Shown here piece by piece: positions 26,077-34,560 of a stretch of 64,000 bases of DNA. Position 1 is the stretch's first letter. Every line of letters starts with the position of its first letter. Made by a program: the position numbers and the translations under genes. Under the pieces are notes generated by a model. It had not been told where the DNA came from, did no database searches, and saw only the letters and a program-made list of their open reading frames with translations. Source of the stretch: Brevibacillus sp051967035 (GTDB taxonomy: Bacteria; Bacillota; Bacilli; Brevibacillales; Brevibacillaceae); assembly GCF_051967035.1 (NCBI RefSeq), contig NZ_JBQCKK010000001.1, positions 434,001-498,000 on the forward strand, read 5' to 3'.

Positions 26077-26634
26077 ATGATCTCTGTAAACGATTTTCGG
26101 ACCGGTTTGACGATCGAAGTGGACGGCAACATCTACACCGTGCTTGAATTCCAGCACGTAAAGCCAGGAAAAGGCGCGGCGTTCGTGCGCTCCAAACTGC
26201 GCAACCTGCGCAATGGCAACGTCACAGAAATGACTTTCCGCGGCGGTGAAAAAGTAAACCCTGCCCGCATCGAATCCAGCACCATGCAGTATCTGTATGC
26301 GAGCGGTGACGAGTACACGTTCATGAACACCGAAACGTACGAGCAACTGACGTTCACGCGCAGCCAAATCGAGCGCGAACTGCGTTTCCTCAAGGAAAAC
26401 ATGAATGTGCAAATCATGCAGTACAACGGCGAAACCATCGGAATCCAGCTGCCAAATACAGTCGAGCTGGTTGTCACCGAATGTGAGCCAGGCGTCAAAG
26501 GCGATACCGCTTCCAACGTGACCAAAAAAGCCACGCTGGAAACCGGCTTCGTCGTCAACGTTCCCCTCTTCGTAGAAGAAGGCGATCGTCTGATTATCGA
26601 CACGCGTACAGAGGCATACGTTTCTCGCGCGTAA
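26077..26634 (+). CDS. efp: Translation elongation factor P
   Basis: Binds stalled ribosomes at the E site and promotes bond formation at polyproline. The 185 residues form three beta-barrel domains. Lys32 sits in the KPGKGAAF loop that reaches the peptidyl transferase centre; in B. subtilis the equivalent Lys32 carries 5-aminopentanol. Two adjacent ATGs exist (26074, 26077); the second gives the family-standard MISVNDF and better spacing from GGGAGG. A terminator follows. Confidence 0.97.
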   Translation: MISVNDFRTGLTIEVDGNIYTVLEFQHVKPGKGAAFVRSKLRNLRNGNVTEMTFRGGEKVNPARIESSTMQYLYASGDEYTFMNTETYEQLTFTRSQIERELRFLKENMNVQIMQYNGETIGIQLPNTVELVVTECEPGVKGDTASNVTKKATLETGFVVNVPLFVEEGDRLIIDTRTEAYVSRA

Positions 26635-26654
26635 GGCCAACCATCGAATGGACG

Positions 26655-26688
26655 AAAAAAGCTGTGCCCGATCGGGTGCGGCTTTTTT
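26655..26688 (+). terminator. Terminator of the aroQ-yqhT-efp operon
   Basis: AAAAAGC and GCTTTTTT enclose an inner TGCCCGATCGGGTGC helix, 20 bases after the efp stop. Confidence 0.75.
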
Positions 26689-26739
26689 GTTTCCAGCAAA
26701 AATCCTCCGTTCCAGGCGGAAGGAGGAGGCTGCTTTCTT

Positions 26740-27219
26740 TTATTGCGGCCAACGCCCGCCGAACCAGTCCCACAGCTTCAGGACGAAGGCGGTAATGCCG
26801 GCCGCCATCAAGGGACCGACTGGAATGCCGCGAAAAAACACAATGCCAATAATCGACCCGATGACGAGACCGATAATCATGTGCGGCTCGGTTCGCAAGA
26901 GGTCGAGCCCCTTGCCGTTCATCCAGGTGGCAATCGCCCCCCCGGCAAGTGCGGTTAAGCCCACAACCGTCGTAAACAGCGGTGTGACATCTTTCCACGA
27001 TATTTTCTCGCTGGCGAAGGGCACCAGTACGGAAATCGTCAAAAACAATAGGCCCAGCTCCAGGCCGCGACGTTCGACCGTGGGGAAAAAGCGCTCCAGA
27101 GCCGTCAGCTTCAGCACCAACAGCACGCTCGCCGCAGTCGCGATAATCGGCGAACGGCCTAGTAACCCTATGACGATCAGGATGACCAGCATCACTTCTC
27201 CAGACATCATCATTGGCAT
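26740..27219 (-). CDS. DUF441/UPF0756 family membrane protein
   Basis: A 159-residue protein of about four to five membrane helices. IGLLGRSPIIATAASVLLVLK, FPTVERRGLELGLLFLTI (in parts) and PEPHMIIGLVIGSIIG-like sequence are characteristic of UPF0756. The function is unknown. Several clustered ATG codons make the exact start uncertain; 27219 follows the GGGG-rich stretch. It is transcribed with or just after comB on the minus strand. Confidence 0.82.
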   Translation of the reverse strand: MPMMMSGEVMLVILIVIGLLGRSPIIATAASVLLVLKLTALERFFPTVERRGLELGLLFLTISVLVPFASEKISWKDVTPLFTTVVGLTALAGGAIATWMNGKGLDLLRTEPHMIIGLVIGSIIGIVFFRGIPVGPLMAAGITAFVLKLWDWFGGRWPQ

Positions 27220-27249
27220 CAAAACCCCTGTCCCTGTTCTCCTTTCACT

Positions 27250-27966
27250 CTATGAGACAAGGTGGGGGAGTATGCGTTTGTCCTTGACGTAGGGGACGAG
27301 CTGGAAATGGTCGACCTGCGAGCAAAAGCGGAGGTCATCGGCAAAATGATGCGAGGCGAGGCGTTTTCCCGTCGTGGTTTGCAGCAATTGCTCGCTCAAT
27401 TTGTCCGCGTAATACAAATAGCTCGCTTTCAAAGCTTCTCCCAGGTCGCACGTCTGGATGTTCGCCAGCGCTTTTTGCGCCTGTACGATCATCAGCCCTG
27501 CGGCAAGCCCATCCTCCAGCGCGAATTCGGAGCGCGTGCCCGCGCAGTACAGCGTAATATCGAGATGATAGGTAAGCGCGTGCCTGATGCAGGCCGTCGC
27601 GTTCAAAAAGCAGCCGATCAAGAGCTTAGAGGCGCGCTCCGCCTTTTGGATGGCGCGCGTTCCGTTCGTCGTCGTGAGCACGAGTCGCTTGCCTGGCTTT
27701 CTGGTCGCATAGATTTCCGTCGGGGAGTTGTTGCAGTCGAAGTCGGGAATTTTGCGGCAATGCCGCTCCCCGGCCAGCAGGCAATCGGCAGCGCGCAACG
27801 AGTTGGCCTGGCCGATCGTCTCGACCGGAATGACGCATACGAAGCCGTTTCCCAGTGCGGTGACGATGGTGCTGGAGGCGCGCAGAACGTCGATGACGAT
27901 GACGACGTGGTTGCTGATCTGGTCAAAGCGAATTTCCTCCACCGTCGGCACGACTTCTATTCGCAC
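27250..27966 (-). CDS. comB: 2-phosphosulfolactate phosphatase (ComB)
   Basis: Removes phosphate from 2-phospho-3-sulfolactate to give 3-sulfolactate. In archaea this is a coenzyme M step; in Bacillus, sulfolactate is a major spore small molecule. The 238-residue protein shows the ComB pattern VVIVIDVLRASSTI, CNNSPTEI and TTNGTRAI. GTG at 27966 lies behind GGAGGGGAGG and is inside the 3' end of comA, a 44-base overlap in another frame. The gene partnership makes the assignment firm. Confidence 0.88.
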   Translation of the reverse strand: MRIEVVPTVEEIRFDQISNHVVIVIDVLRASSTIVTALGNGFVCVIPVETIGQANSLRAADCLLAGERHCRKIPDFDCNNSPTEIYATRKPGKRLVLTTTNGTRAIQKAERASKLLIGCFLNATACIRHALTYHLDITLYCAGTRSEFALEDGLAAGLMIVQAQKALANIQTCDLGEALKASYLYYADKLSEQLLQTTTGKRLASHHFADDLRFCSQVDHFQLVPYVKDKRILPHLVS

Positions 27967-28777
27967 AAAGAGACCTCCCCTCCTCCATAATCAGGGCCGT
28001 ATCCCCGCGCAGGCCCCGCCGCAGCGTCTCGACGGACAGGACGTCCGTGCAGGCGATGTTGCCCAAATGGACATCGCTGCCCAGCGCCTGGATCAACCCC
28101 ACCTGCTGCTCTTTTTGCGGCGCTTCCCAGATGAGTCGCTCCGCGTTGGTCTGTGCTGCACAGACAATGTCCTGGAGAAACGCGTGATCGACCTTGCCGT
28201 TTCCGTCGAAAACGCCGACCGTCCCGCTCTCCCTCGCTTCGACGATGACGTAGCTGGCGCCAGCCGCGACGTCGAAGTCGAGCGTTTCGAGCAGCTCCTC
28301 GCGTTCGGCGCGGTAGCCGGCAGCCTTTTTGCCTACCTCTGTATAGACGACAAGCCCGGCGTCCACCCCCAGCCCGATCGCCTCCTTGCGCTTTTCAAGC
28401 GGAAGCGGAAAAGTGCCATCGGAAATTTCCACAGCCGTAAATCCCAGCGAGCGAATTTTCTGCACGTACTCCTTGATGCTACTGTGCCGAATGGCAACCT
28501 CGAAAAAGGTTCCGCCAGGCATGATGTGCAGCCCGTGAACCTTCGCCGCGTCCAGCTTTTGTTGCAGCACGTGTGGCGGATAGAGCGCGGTCGTTCCGAA
28601 GCCGAGTTTGTATATATCGATATAAGGAGAAGCCAGTTCCAGTAAATCGAAGTAAGCCGTCAGTCCCAGACCTTTGTCAATGACCATGGTCTGCCCCTTG
28701 TGGCGGGGCTTTTCGCGCATGCGCCCGGACGGATTCACCCAGCTTTCGGGCAAAAACGAATGCTCACAGTCTTCCAT
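27923..28777 (-). CDS. comA: Phosphosulfolactate synthase (ComA/YitC type)
   Basis: Adds sulfite to phosphoenolpyruvate to give (2R)-phospho-3-sulfolactate. The 284-residue TIM-barrel protein has KGLGLTAYFDLL, YIDIYKLGFGTT, IMPGGTFFEVA, GFTAVEISDGT and YVIVEARESGTVG, all typical of ComA. The ATG at 28777 has GAGGAAAA upstream; the open frame continues far upstream but without coding character. B. subtilis yitC is expressed in the mother cell for spore sulfolactate, so the placement beside the spoIIIA region fits a sporulation role. Confidence 0.9.
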   Translation of the reverse strand: MEDCEHSFLPESWVNPSGRMREKPRHKGQTMVIDKGLGLTAYFDLLELASPYIDIYKLGFGTTALYPPHVLQQKLDAAKVHGLHIMPGGTFFEVAIRHSSIKEYVQKIRSLGFTAVEISDGTFPLPLEKRKEAIGLGVDAGLVVYTEVGKKAAGYRAEREELLETLDFDVAAGASYVIVEARESGTVGVFDGNGKVDHAFLQDIVCAAQTNAERLIWEAPQKEQQVGLIQALGSDVHLGNIACTDVLSVETLRRGLRGDTALIMEEGRSLCANRSRADGGGNSL

Positions 28778-28928
28778 TGCGTTTTCCTCATTTCTTCTAG
28801 GCGTATGGTTCAGTGTATGCCTGTCGAAGAAGAGGAGTGAAGGAGAAAGACGGTAGGCGATCGCCCGGCCCAAGTGCTGAAAGGAGCCGGTACAGGCATA
28901 GAGTGAACGGAGAGGAGGACGAGACGGT

Positions 28929-29192
28929 ATGTGGGAAAAAGCGATTATGGGCATGGCTGCCCTGCGGATGTTGTCCGGCAGCATCGAGATTTTGGCGGCC
29001 TTGTTCATTTTGAAGGTCAACCAGGTGGAAAAAGCGCTGCTTATCAATTCCGGGCTGGCGATTGTCGGGCCTGTCATTTTGATTTCGACGACGACGATCG
29101 GTCTGCTCGGCATGTCGGATCGGGTCAGCTTTGCCAAAATTGCCTGGATCCTGCTGGGCATCTCCTGCATCCTGATCGGGGTTCGCAAGTAG
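28929..29192 (+). CDS. yqhV: YqhV family membrane protein (DUF2619)
   Basis: An 87-residue protein with three hydrophobic helices. ALRMLSGSIEILAALFILK followed by VEKALLINSGLAIVGP matches YqhV, which in B. subtilis lies between efp and spoIIIAA as it does here. Function unknown. GAGGAGGACGAGACGGT precedes the ATG. Confidence 0.8.
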   Translation: MWEKAIMGMAALRMLSGSIEILAALFILKVNQVEKALLINSGLAIVGPVILISTTTIGLLGMSDRVSFAKIAWILLGISCILIGVRK

Positions 29193-29268
29193 CGATCCAG
29201 CTCCTTCCAATGGTAAGGGAGGGTGATCGAGGGAATGCTACTGGCAAAGACCACGGGGAGGGAATGGC

Positions 29269-29757
29269 ATGCTCGAAACGATGGCGAATCGAATCGCGTA
29301 TTTGCGCGGGCTGGCGGACGGTCTGGATGTGAGCGAACAGGGGGCGGAAGGCAAAATCTTGACAGAGATGATCGAGATGATGGACGAGGTGTACGCCCAG
29401 TTTCGCGAGCTGCACGCCCGGGTAGAAGAGGCGGAGGATTATGTGGAAGCGCTGGATGAAGACCTCGAAGATGTGGAGCGCTATCTTTTCAAGGACGACG
29501 ACGCCTTGTACGAAACGATAGAAGACGACGACCATGGCATCGAGTACGCCACCGGCTACGATCTCGACGACGACGAGGACGCTTCCTTCTATGAAACAAG
29601 GGACGATGCCCACCTCGCAGACGGCTACGAATTTTCCTGCCCGCACTGCCAGAAAGAGATTCACTTGCGAGAAGGCCGCGATGCGGAAGGCTATCGGCAC
29701 TACGTCATCCAACAGCCTGCCGGCGAGCGCGAATACCAACCGATCAACCCGACGTAA
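29269..29757 (+). CDS. CD1247 N-terminal-domain protein with single CxxC
   Basis: A 162-residue, strongly acidic protein. The N-terminal ANRIAYLRGLADGLDV and a helical region to about residue 60 match the CD1247 N-terminal domain, which in spore-forming Firmicutes is usually coded just before spoIIIAA. The middle is rich in Asp/Glu, and the C-terminus carries one CPHC knuckle (FSCPHCQKEIHL), half of a zinc ribbon, so metal binding would need dimerisation or other ligands. Function unknown. Confidence 0.72.
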   Translation: MLETMANRIAYLRGLADGLDVSEQGAEGKILTEMIEMMDEVYAQFRELHARVEEAEDYVEALDEDLEDVERYLFKDDDALYETIEDDDHGIEYATGYDLDDDEDASFYETRDDAHLADGYEFSCPHCQKEIHLREGRDAEGYRHYVIQQPAGEREYQPINPT

Positions 29758-29808
29758 ACAAGCTTGCCCCTGCGTGCGAAAAAAGCGCCGGGGCAAGCTT
29801 GTTTGTTT
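29756..29808 (+). terminator. Long perfect-stem terminator before spoIIIAA
   Basis: AAACAAGCTTGCCCC pairs perfectly (15 bp) with GGGGCAAGCTTGTTT, followed by GTTTAG. It separates the CD1247-type gene from the spoIIIA operon. Confidence 0.82.
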
Positions 29809-29895
29809 AGCATAAATCTCGTCCATCCGCGCATAGGATGGAGGTAAGTCAATGTGGACAAACGAGAGTTGGCCACAAAAAGGAGGGTATTAGAT

Positions 29896-30858
29896 GTGAG
29901 AGAGATTGTGGCGATCTTGCCGGAAGCCATACGCTCGATTTTGACTGCTCTTCCCTCCGCGGTCAAAGAGCATTTGGAAGAGATTCGGCTTCGGCAAAAT
30001 CAGCCGTTGGAAGTGCGCTTTGGCCAGCAATCCAGCTACGTGACGCCGACAGGCCAGCTTACCTCCACCGCGAGCAAAGGATGGATGTTTTCCGCAGAGC
30101 ACGCAGTCAAGCTGTTGAATCAGGTAAGCCAGCATTCTTTGTACGCGCTGGAGGAAGAGCTGAAGCGGGGCTACATTACAGTCGTCGGGGGCCATCGCAT
30201 CGGCATCGCGGGCAAGGTGGTGCTGGACAAAGGGGATGTCAAAGGCATCAGGGATATCACCAGCTTCAATATCCGGATTGCCCGGGAAAAAAAAGGGGCG
30301 GCGCAGAAAGTATTGCCCTATTTGTTTGAAGGCGGGAACGTGTTGAGTACGCTGGTGATCTCTCCGCCCCAATGCGGGAAGACGACCCTTTTGCGCGATA
30401 TCGCTCGCTCCCTCAGCTACGGGAGTGAATGGTCGTCCAGCCGCAAGGTCGGGATCGTGGACGAGCGTTCCGAACTGGCGGGTTGTCTCCAGGGAGTCCC
30501 GCAGCGAGATGTCGGTCCCCGGACAGATGTGCTGGACGCTTGTCCGAAGGCTGCCGGGATGATGATGCTGATTCGCTCCATGTCTCCTGATGTGCTGGTT
30601 GTGGACGAGGTGGGGCGAGCGGAGGACGGGGATGCCATTTGGGAAGCGATTCATGCGGGAGTCGCGGTCATCTGCTCCGCCCATGGCGCTGACATCCAGG
30701 AGGTGGCCCGGCGTCCGATGCTTGGCAACCTGGTGCGACACGGCGTATTTGCCCGCTACATCGTGCTTAGCCGGGCGAAAGGCGTGGGCACGATCCAGGG
30801 GATCTACGACCAAAGCATGAAGCCGCTTGGACAGGAGAAGATCGCATGGTCAAGCTGA
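29896..30858 (+). CDS. spoIIIAA: Stage III sporulation protein AA (secretion-type ATPase)
   Basis: Mother-cell ATPase of the SpoIIIA-SpoIIQ channel, related to type II/IV secretion ATPases. Walker A is PPQCGKTTLLRD and Walker B is VLVVDEVGR; the RDVGPRTDV segment follows. GTG at 29896 (320 residues) lies eight bases after AGGAGGG. GTG at 29854 also has a GGAGG and would add 14 residues; the downstream start is closer to the family length. It overlaps spoIIIAB by 13 bases. Confidence 0.95.
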   Translation: MREIVAILPEAIRSILTALPSAVKEHLEEIRLRQNQPLEVRFGQQSSYVTPTGQLTSTASKGWMFSAEHAVKLLNQVSQHSLYALEEELKRGYITVVGGHRIGIAGKVVLDKGDVKGIRDITSFNIRIAREKKGAAQKVLPYLFEGGNVLSTLVISPPQCGKTTLLRDIARSLSYGSEWSSSRKVGIVDERSELAGCLQGVPQRDVGPRTDVLDACPKAAGMMMLIRSMSPDVLVVDEVGRAEDGDAIWEAIHAGVAVICSAHGADIQEVARRPMLGNLVRHGVFARYIVLSRAKGVGTIQGIYDQSMKPLGQEKIAWSS

Positions 30859-31364
30859 TCGGTGCCGTACTCGTCCTGTTCTCCGCTTCTCTGGTCGGCT
30901 GGCAAATCGGCAAGTATTACGCCTATCGTCCGGTTCAGCTGCGCGCTCTCCTGGTTGCCCTGCAAATGCTGGAGACGGAAATCGTCTACGGCATGACCCC
31001 GCTGCACCGGGCGTTTGTCAAGGTAGGTCGCCGCGTCTCCGAGGATGTGGGCAAGGTGTTCCTGCACGCCGCAGAGCTTTTGGTCAGCGAAAAGGCGCAT
31101 TCGGCGGAAGAGTCCTTGCAGCAGGCGATGAACAAGCAGTGGACGCAAACAGCCCTGCGAAGCCAAGAGCGGGAAGTGCTCGCGAGTCTCGGACAGGTTC
31201 TCGGTTCCTCCGACAGGGAAGACCAGCAAAAGCATCTGCGCCTTGCGGTTACCCACCTGCGGGGGCTGGAGGAAGAAGCGCGGGCCGAGCAGGCAAAATA
31301 CGAACGCATGTACAAAAGTCTTGGCTTCCTCGGCGGGCTCTTGGTCGTCATCCTGATGTTCTAA
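30846..31364 (+). CDS. spoIIIAB: Stage III sporulation protein AB
   Basis: A 172-residue mother-cell membrane protein resembling the GspF/PilC platform of type II secretion. It has hydrophobic helices at both ends (VKLIGAVLVLFSASLVGW; LGFLGGLLVVILMF) around a helical cytoplasmic part. The length, the RPVQLRALLVALQMLETEI motif and the position between spoIIIAA and spoIIIAC are diagnostic. Confidence 0.94.
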   Translation: MVKLIGAVLVLFSASLVGWQIGKYYAYRPVQLRALLVALQMLETEIVYGMTPLHRAFVKVGRRVSEDVGKVFLHAAELLVSEKAHSAEESLQQAMNKQWTQTALRSQEREVLASLGQVLGSSDREDQQKHLRLAVTHLRGLEEEARAEQAKYERMYKSLGFLGGLLVVILMF

Positions 31365-31380
31365 AGGCGAGGTGTTCACA

Positions 31381-31584
31381 GTGGATTTTGATTTGACACC
31401 TGTTTTTCAGATCGGAGCGGTAGGGTTCATCACAGCGATCTTGCACACGGTCCTCAAACAGGCGGGAAAGGAAGATATCGCGCACTGGGCGACACTGGTC
31501 GGATTCATCATCGTCCTGTACATGGTGTCCCACTACCTCGGCGACCTGTTTTCGGAGGTAAAACGCGTCTTCCTGTTCAACTGA
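31381..31584 (+). CDS. spoIIIAC: Stage III sporulation protein AC
   Basis: A 67-residue, two-helix membrane protein of the feeding-tube complex. FQIGAVGFITAILHTVLKQAGK and the C-terminal VKRVFLF are characteristic. GTG at 31381 is preceded by GCGAGGTG; the GTG within that site (31372) would be too close. It is too short to be found without the operon context, which is clear. Confidence 0.93.
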   Translation: MDFDLTPVFQIGAVGFITAILHTVLKQAGKEDIAHWATLVGFIIVLYMVSHYLGDLFSEVKRVFLFN

Positions 31585-31597
31585 GGAGGGGCTCTCG

Positions 31598-31987
31598 ATG
31601 GAAATCGTACAAATCGTTGGACTTGGACTGGTCGCAACCATACTTGCCCTGGTGATTAAAGAACAAAAGCCGATGTTCGCCTTTCTTTTGGCGATTGCGA
31701 GCGGCGTCATCATTTTCTACTTCCTGGTAGGAAAAATCGCCGAAGTCATTCGCATTCTGGAAAGACTGGCAGTCCAGGCAGATTTGAACCTCGTGTTTCT
31801 GGAAACCATTTTAAAAATTATCGGAATTGCCTACATCGCGGAATTCGGGGCGCAAATGACCCGGGATGCCGGACAAGGCGCGATTGCCTCCAAAATCGAG
31901 CTGGCCGGAAAAGTGCTGATCCTGGTCATGGCCGTGCCGATTATCCAAATCATCATCGAGACAGTGATCGACTTGCTGCCGGCGTAA
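31598..31987 (+). CDS. spoIIIAD: Stage III sporulation protein AD
   Basis: A 129-residue membrane protein with three to four helices and the conserved IAYIAEFGAQMTRDAGQGAIASKIELAGK region split around the GxA kinks typical of SpoIIIAD. GGAGG precedes the ATG. It is expected in the mother-cell membrane that surrounds the forespore. Confidence 0.94.
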   Translation: MEIVQIVGLGLVATILALVIKEQKPMFAFLLAIASGVIIFYFLVGKIAEVIRILERLAVQADLNLVFLETILKIIGIAYIAEFGAQMTRDAGQGAIASKIELAGKVLILVMAVPIIQIIIETVIDLLPA

Positions 31988-31997
31988 GGGAGGTGGG

Positions 31998-33191
31998 ATG
32001 TCTGTGGCGCATACGGCCAAATTGATCCTGTTATGGTTCGCACTCGTCGTCTTTCTGCCGCCGGGGACGGTTCACGCAGCCGGGGCATCCGCAGCCAACC
32101 CGATCAACCAAATTGTCGAGGAGCAAGTGGATCACCTGCAGCTGGAGCGAGTCGAACAGTATTGGCAACAGCTTCAGCGCGAGTACAAAGGCTACTTGCC
32201 AGACCTGAAATCCCAGGGCTTTATCCAGATTTTGATGCAGCAGGAGGAACTGACGATCTCTGGCGTCCTGCAAGGGATGGGCAAATTCATCTTCCACGAA
32301 ATCTTGATGAACGGCAAACTGCTCAGCTCGATTATTATCATCACGGTGTTTGCCATGATCCTGGAGACGATGCAAAATGCATTCGAACGAAACGCCGTTT
32401 CTACCGTGGCCTATTCCATCGCTTATCTCGTTTTGATGGTGTTGGCCATCAACAGCTTTCACCTCGCCATCACTTACGCCAAGGACGCGATCAGCAGCAT
32501 GACGGATTTCATGCTCGCCATGATCCCGCTTGTCATCGCCCTCCTGGCTTCGGTGGGCAACCTCGCGACAGCGACCATGTTTCACCCGCTGATTATTTTC
32601 ATGATCAACATCAGCGGCATGATGATTACGTACGTGGTGTTCCCGCTCTTGTTTTTGTCGGCAATGCTCTCGATCGTCAGCCTGTTTTCCGAACGCTACA
32701 AGGTTACCCAACTGGCCACTCTGCTCAGAAACATCGCAATGGGCGTACTCGGGTCCTTCCTGACGATTTTTCTCGCCGTCATCTCGATTCAGGGCGCCAC
32801 CTCGGCTGTCGCAGACGGGGTCACCCTGCGGACGGCCAAATACCTTACCGGCAACTTCATTCCGCTCGTCGGGCGAATGTTCTCCGACGCAGCCGATACG
32901 GTTTTGAACGCATCGCTTCTGGTCAAAAATGCAGTCGGTCTGGCCGGAGTGGTCATCCTCATTTTCTTGTGCGCGTTCCCGGCTCTCAAGATACTGGTGC
33001 TCTCTCTGATCTACAACCTGTCATCCGCTGTGTTGCAGCCGCTCGGGAACAGTCCGATCATCAGTGCGCTCGGCACGATCGGAAAAAGTCTCCTGTTCGT
33101 CTTCGCCGCGCTGGCGACGGTGGGATTGATGTTCTTTCTGGCGATTACCATCATCATTGCGGCAGGTAATATCTCCATGATGGTTCGGTAG
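31998..33191 (+). CDS. spoIIIAE: Stage III sporulation protein AE
   Basis: A 397-residue polytopic protein beginning with a signal-like segment (AKLILLWFALVVFLP, then HAAGA), an extracellular helical part and about seven membrane helices. It resembles the export-apparatus components of secretion systems and is the largest membrane piece of the SpoIIIA complex. An in-frame GTG at 32004 is also possible and is better spaced from GGGAGG than the ATG at 31998; only two residues differ. Confidence 0.94.
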   Translation: MSVAHTAKLILLWFALVVFLPPGTVHAAGASAANPINQIVEEQVDHLQLERVEQYWQQLQREYKGYLPDLKSQGFIQILMQQEELTISGVLQGMGKFIFHEILMNGKLLSSIIIITVFAMILETMQNAFERNAVSTVAYSIAYLVLMVLAINSFHLAITYAKDAISSMTDFMLAMIPLVIALLASVGNLATATMFHPLIIFMINISGMMITYVVFPLLFLSAMLSIVSLFSERYKVTQLATLLRNIAMGVLGSFLTIFLAVISIQGATSAVADGVTLRTAKYLTGNFIPLVGRMFSDAADTVLNASLLVKNAVGLAGVVILIFLCAFPALKILVLSLIYNLSSAVLQPLGNSPIISALGTIGKSLLFVFAALATVGLMFFLAITIIIAAGNISMMVR

Positions 33192-33199
33192 GTGATGAC

Positions 33200-33877
33200 A
33201 TGACATGGTTAACGCTTTGGCTGAAAAAAATCATCCTGCTCGTCCTCCTGGCAGCCTTTCTCGATCTGATCCTGCCCAACACGACCTTGCAGCGCTACGT
33301 GAAAATGGTCATGGGGCTGATCCTTTTGTTGACGATCATCTCTCCGGTGTTCAGCCTGTTCAGTCTGTCGCAGGATGATCTCGCTCTCCGACTGGATCGC
33401 TACCAGCAAGAGCTGAACAAGCCAGCCTCCGCTGAATGGAAAAAAATGACTGACAAGCTTCTGGGACAGCAAAACGAGCAGATGACCGCTTACGTACAGA
33501 CGCAAGTAGCAGCGGCCGTGAAGGCGAGAATCAAAGCGGATTACGGCATGGAGGTGGCTGACGTGAAAGTGGTGATCGAGCAGAAGGAGCCGGGAGAGCC
33601 GACCTTGTCGCGCATGGAGCTTTTGATCGGCGAAGCAGACAGTCAACCGAACCAGAGCGAATCGCAGCAGGTCGAACCGATCAAGCCGATTACGCCCATC
33701 GCCCCGGTAGAGGTCACGGTTGGCGAGCCGCAGGAGAAAAAACAGGAGGTCGAGGTGGCAGCGCGCGAGGAGAATCCGCTGTTGAGCCGGATGGCAAGTG
33801 ATTTGGCCGAACAATGGGGACTGGCCAAAGAGCAGGTCATCATTCAAGACGAGTCCAGGGAAAGCGAAAAACAGTAA
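33200..33877 (+). CDS. spoIIIAF: Stage III sporulation protein AF
   Basis: A 225-residue protein with two N-terminal membrane helices (LWLKKIILLVLLAAFLDLILP; YVKMVMGLILLLTIISPV) and a soluble ring-forming domain (about 75-150 and the C-terminus). A Gln/Pro/Glu-rich insert of about 40 residues (160-200) lies inside the C-terminal part. It forms part of the outer-space ring system of the SpoIIIA channel. Confidence 0.93.
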   Translation: MTWLTLWLKKIILLVLLAAFLDLILPNTTLQRYVKMVMGLILLLTIISPVFSLFSLSQDDLALRLDRYQQELNKPASAEWKKMTDKLLGQQNEQMTAYVQTQVAAAVKARIKADYGMEVADVKVVIEQKEPGEPTLSRMELLIGEADSQPNQSESQQVEPIKPITPIAPVEVTVGEPQEKKQEVEVAAREENPLLSRMASDLAEQWGLAKEQVIIQDESRESEKQ

Positions 33878-33908
33878 TGGCGCTGTCGACACAAGCGAGG
33901 TGAGATAC

Positions 33909-34547
33909 ATGCTGGAAAAGCTGAAAAAACTGTGGGAAGGAAACGGCAGCAGCAAAAAGCTCAAGCCGATGCACTACTTGGTCGTCGTGCTGGGAATCGG
34001 GATCGCAGTCATGATCTTGACGGATTTTCTGAACGTCGAGCAAGATCAGCCGCTCGGATTTGCGATAAACGCCGACGAACCTGCGCAAAAGCCCTCTGGC
34101 GACGCGACATCTGCGGTGCTCGGCGGATCGCCCGCCCCGGACATTATCGCGGAATACGAAAACATCTACGAATCCCAGCTGCGGGATATCCTTGCGAGTG
34201 TGGTCGGCGTGGGAGAAGTCGAAGTCATGGTCAATCTGGAATCGACACCGGAGCTGGTCGTCGAGAAAAACACGAACGTCCGCTCCTCGGTCAACCAGGA
34301 GATGGACAAGGAAAAGGCAACCCGGAATCAGAGTGACCAATCGCGCGATTCGCAGGTCGTGATTGTCCAGGGCGGCAAGCAGGACCAGCCCGTCATCGTC
34401 AAGACGTTGAAGCCGCGCGTCCGGGGAGTGCTGGTAGTGGCCAAAGGGGCCGACAACATCCAGGTAAAAGCGTGGATCACCGAGGCCGTGCAAAAGGTTT
34501 TGGATGTACCCGCTTACAAGATATCCATATTGCCCAAAAAAGGGTAG
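33909..34547 (+). CDS. spoIIIAG: Stage III sporulation protein AG
   Basis: A 212-residue protein with one N-terminal membrane helix (HYLVVVLGIGIAVMILTDFL) and a ring-building motif domain that in B. subtilis makes a 30-fold ring between the mother cell and forespore membranes. YESQLRDILASVVGVGEVEVMVN and VKAWITEAVQKVLDVPAYKISI bracket a spacer rich in Gln/Asn/Ser. ATG 33909 has GCGAGGTGA before it; the longer frame is not used. Confidence 0.94.
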   Translation: MLEKLKKLWEGNGSSKKLKPMHYLVVVLGIGIAVMILTDFLNVEQDQPLGFAINADEPAQKPSGDATSAVLGGSPAPDIIAEYENIYESQLRDILASVVGVGEVEVMVNLESTPELVVEKNTNVRSSVNQEMDKEKATRNQSDQSRDSQVVIVQGGKQDQPVIVKTLKPRVRGVLVVAKGADNIQVKAWITEAVQKVLDVPAYKISILPKKG

Positions 34548-34560
34548 GAGGTAATGACAA

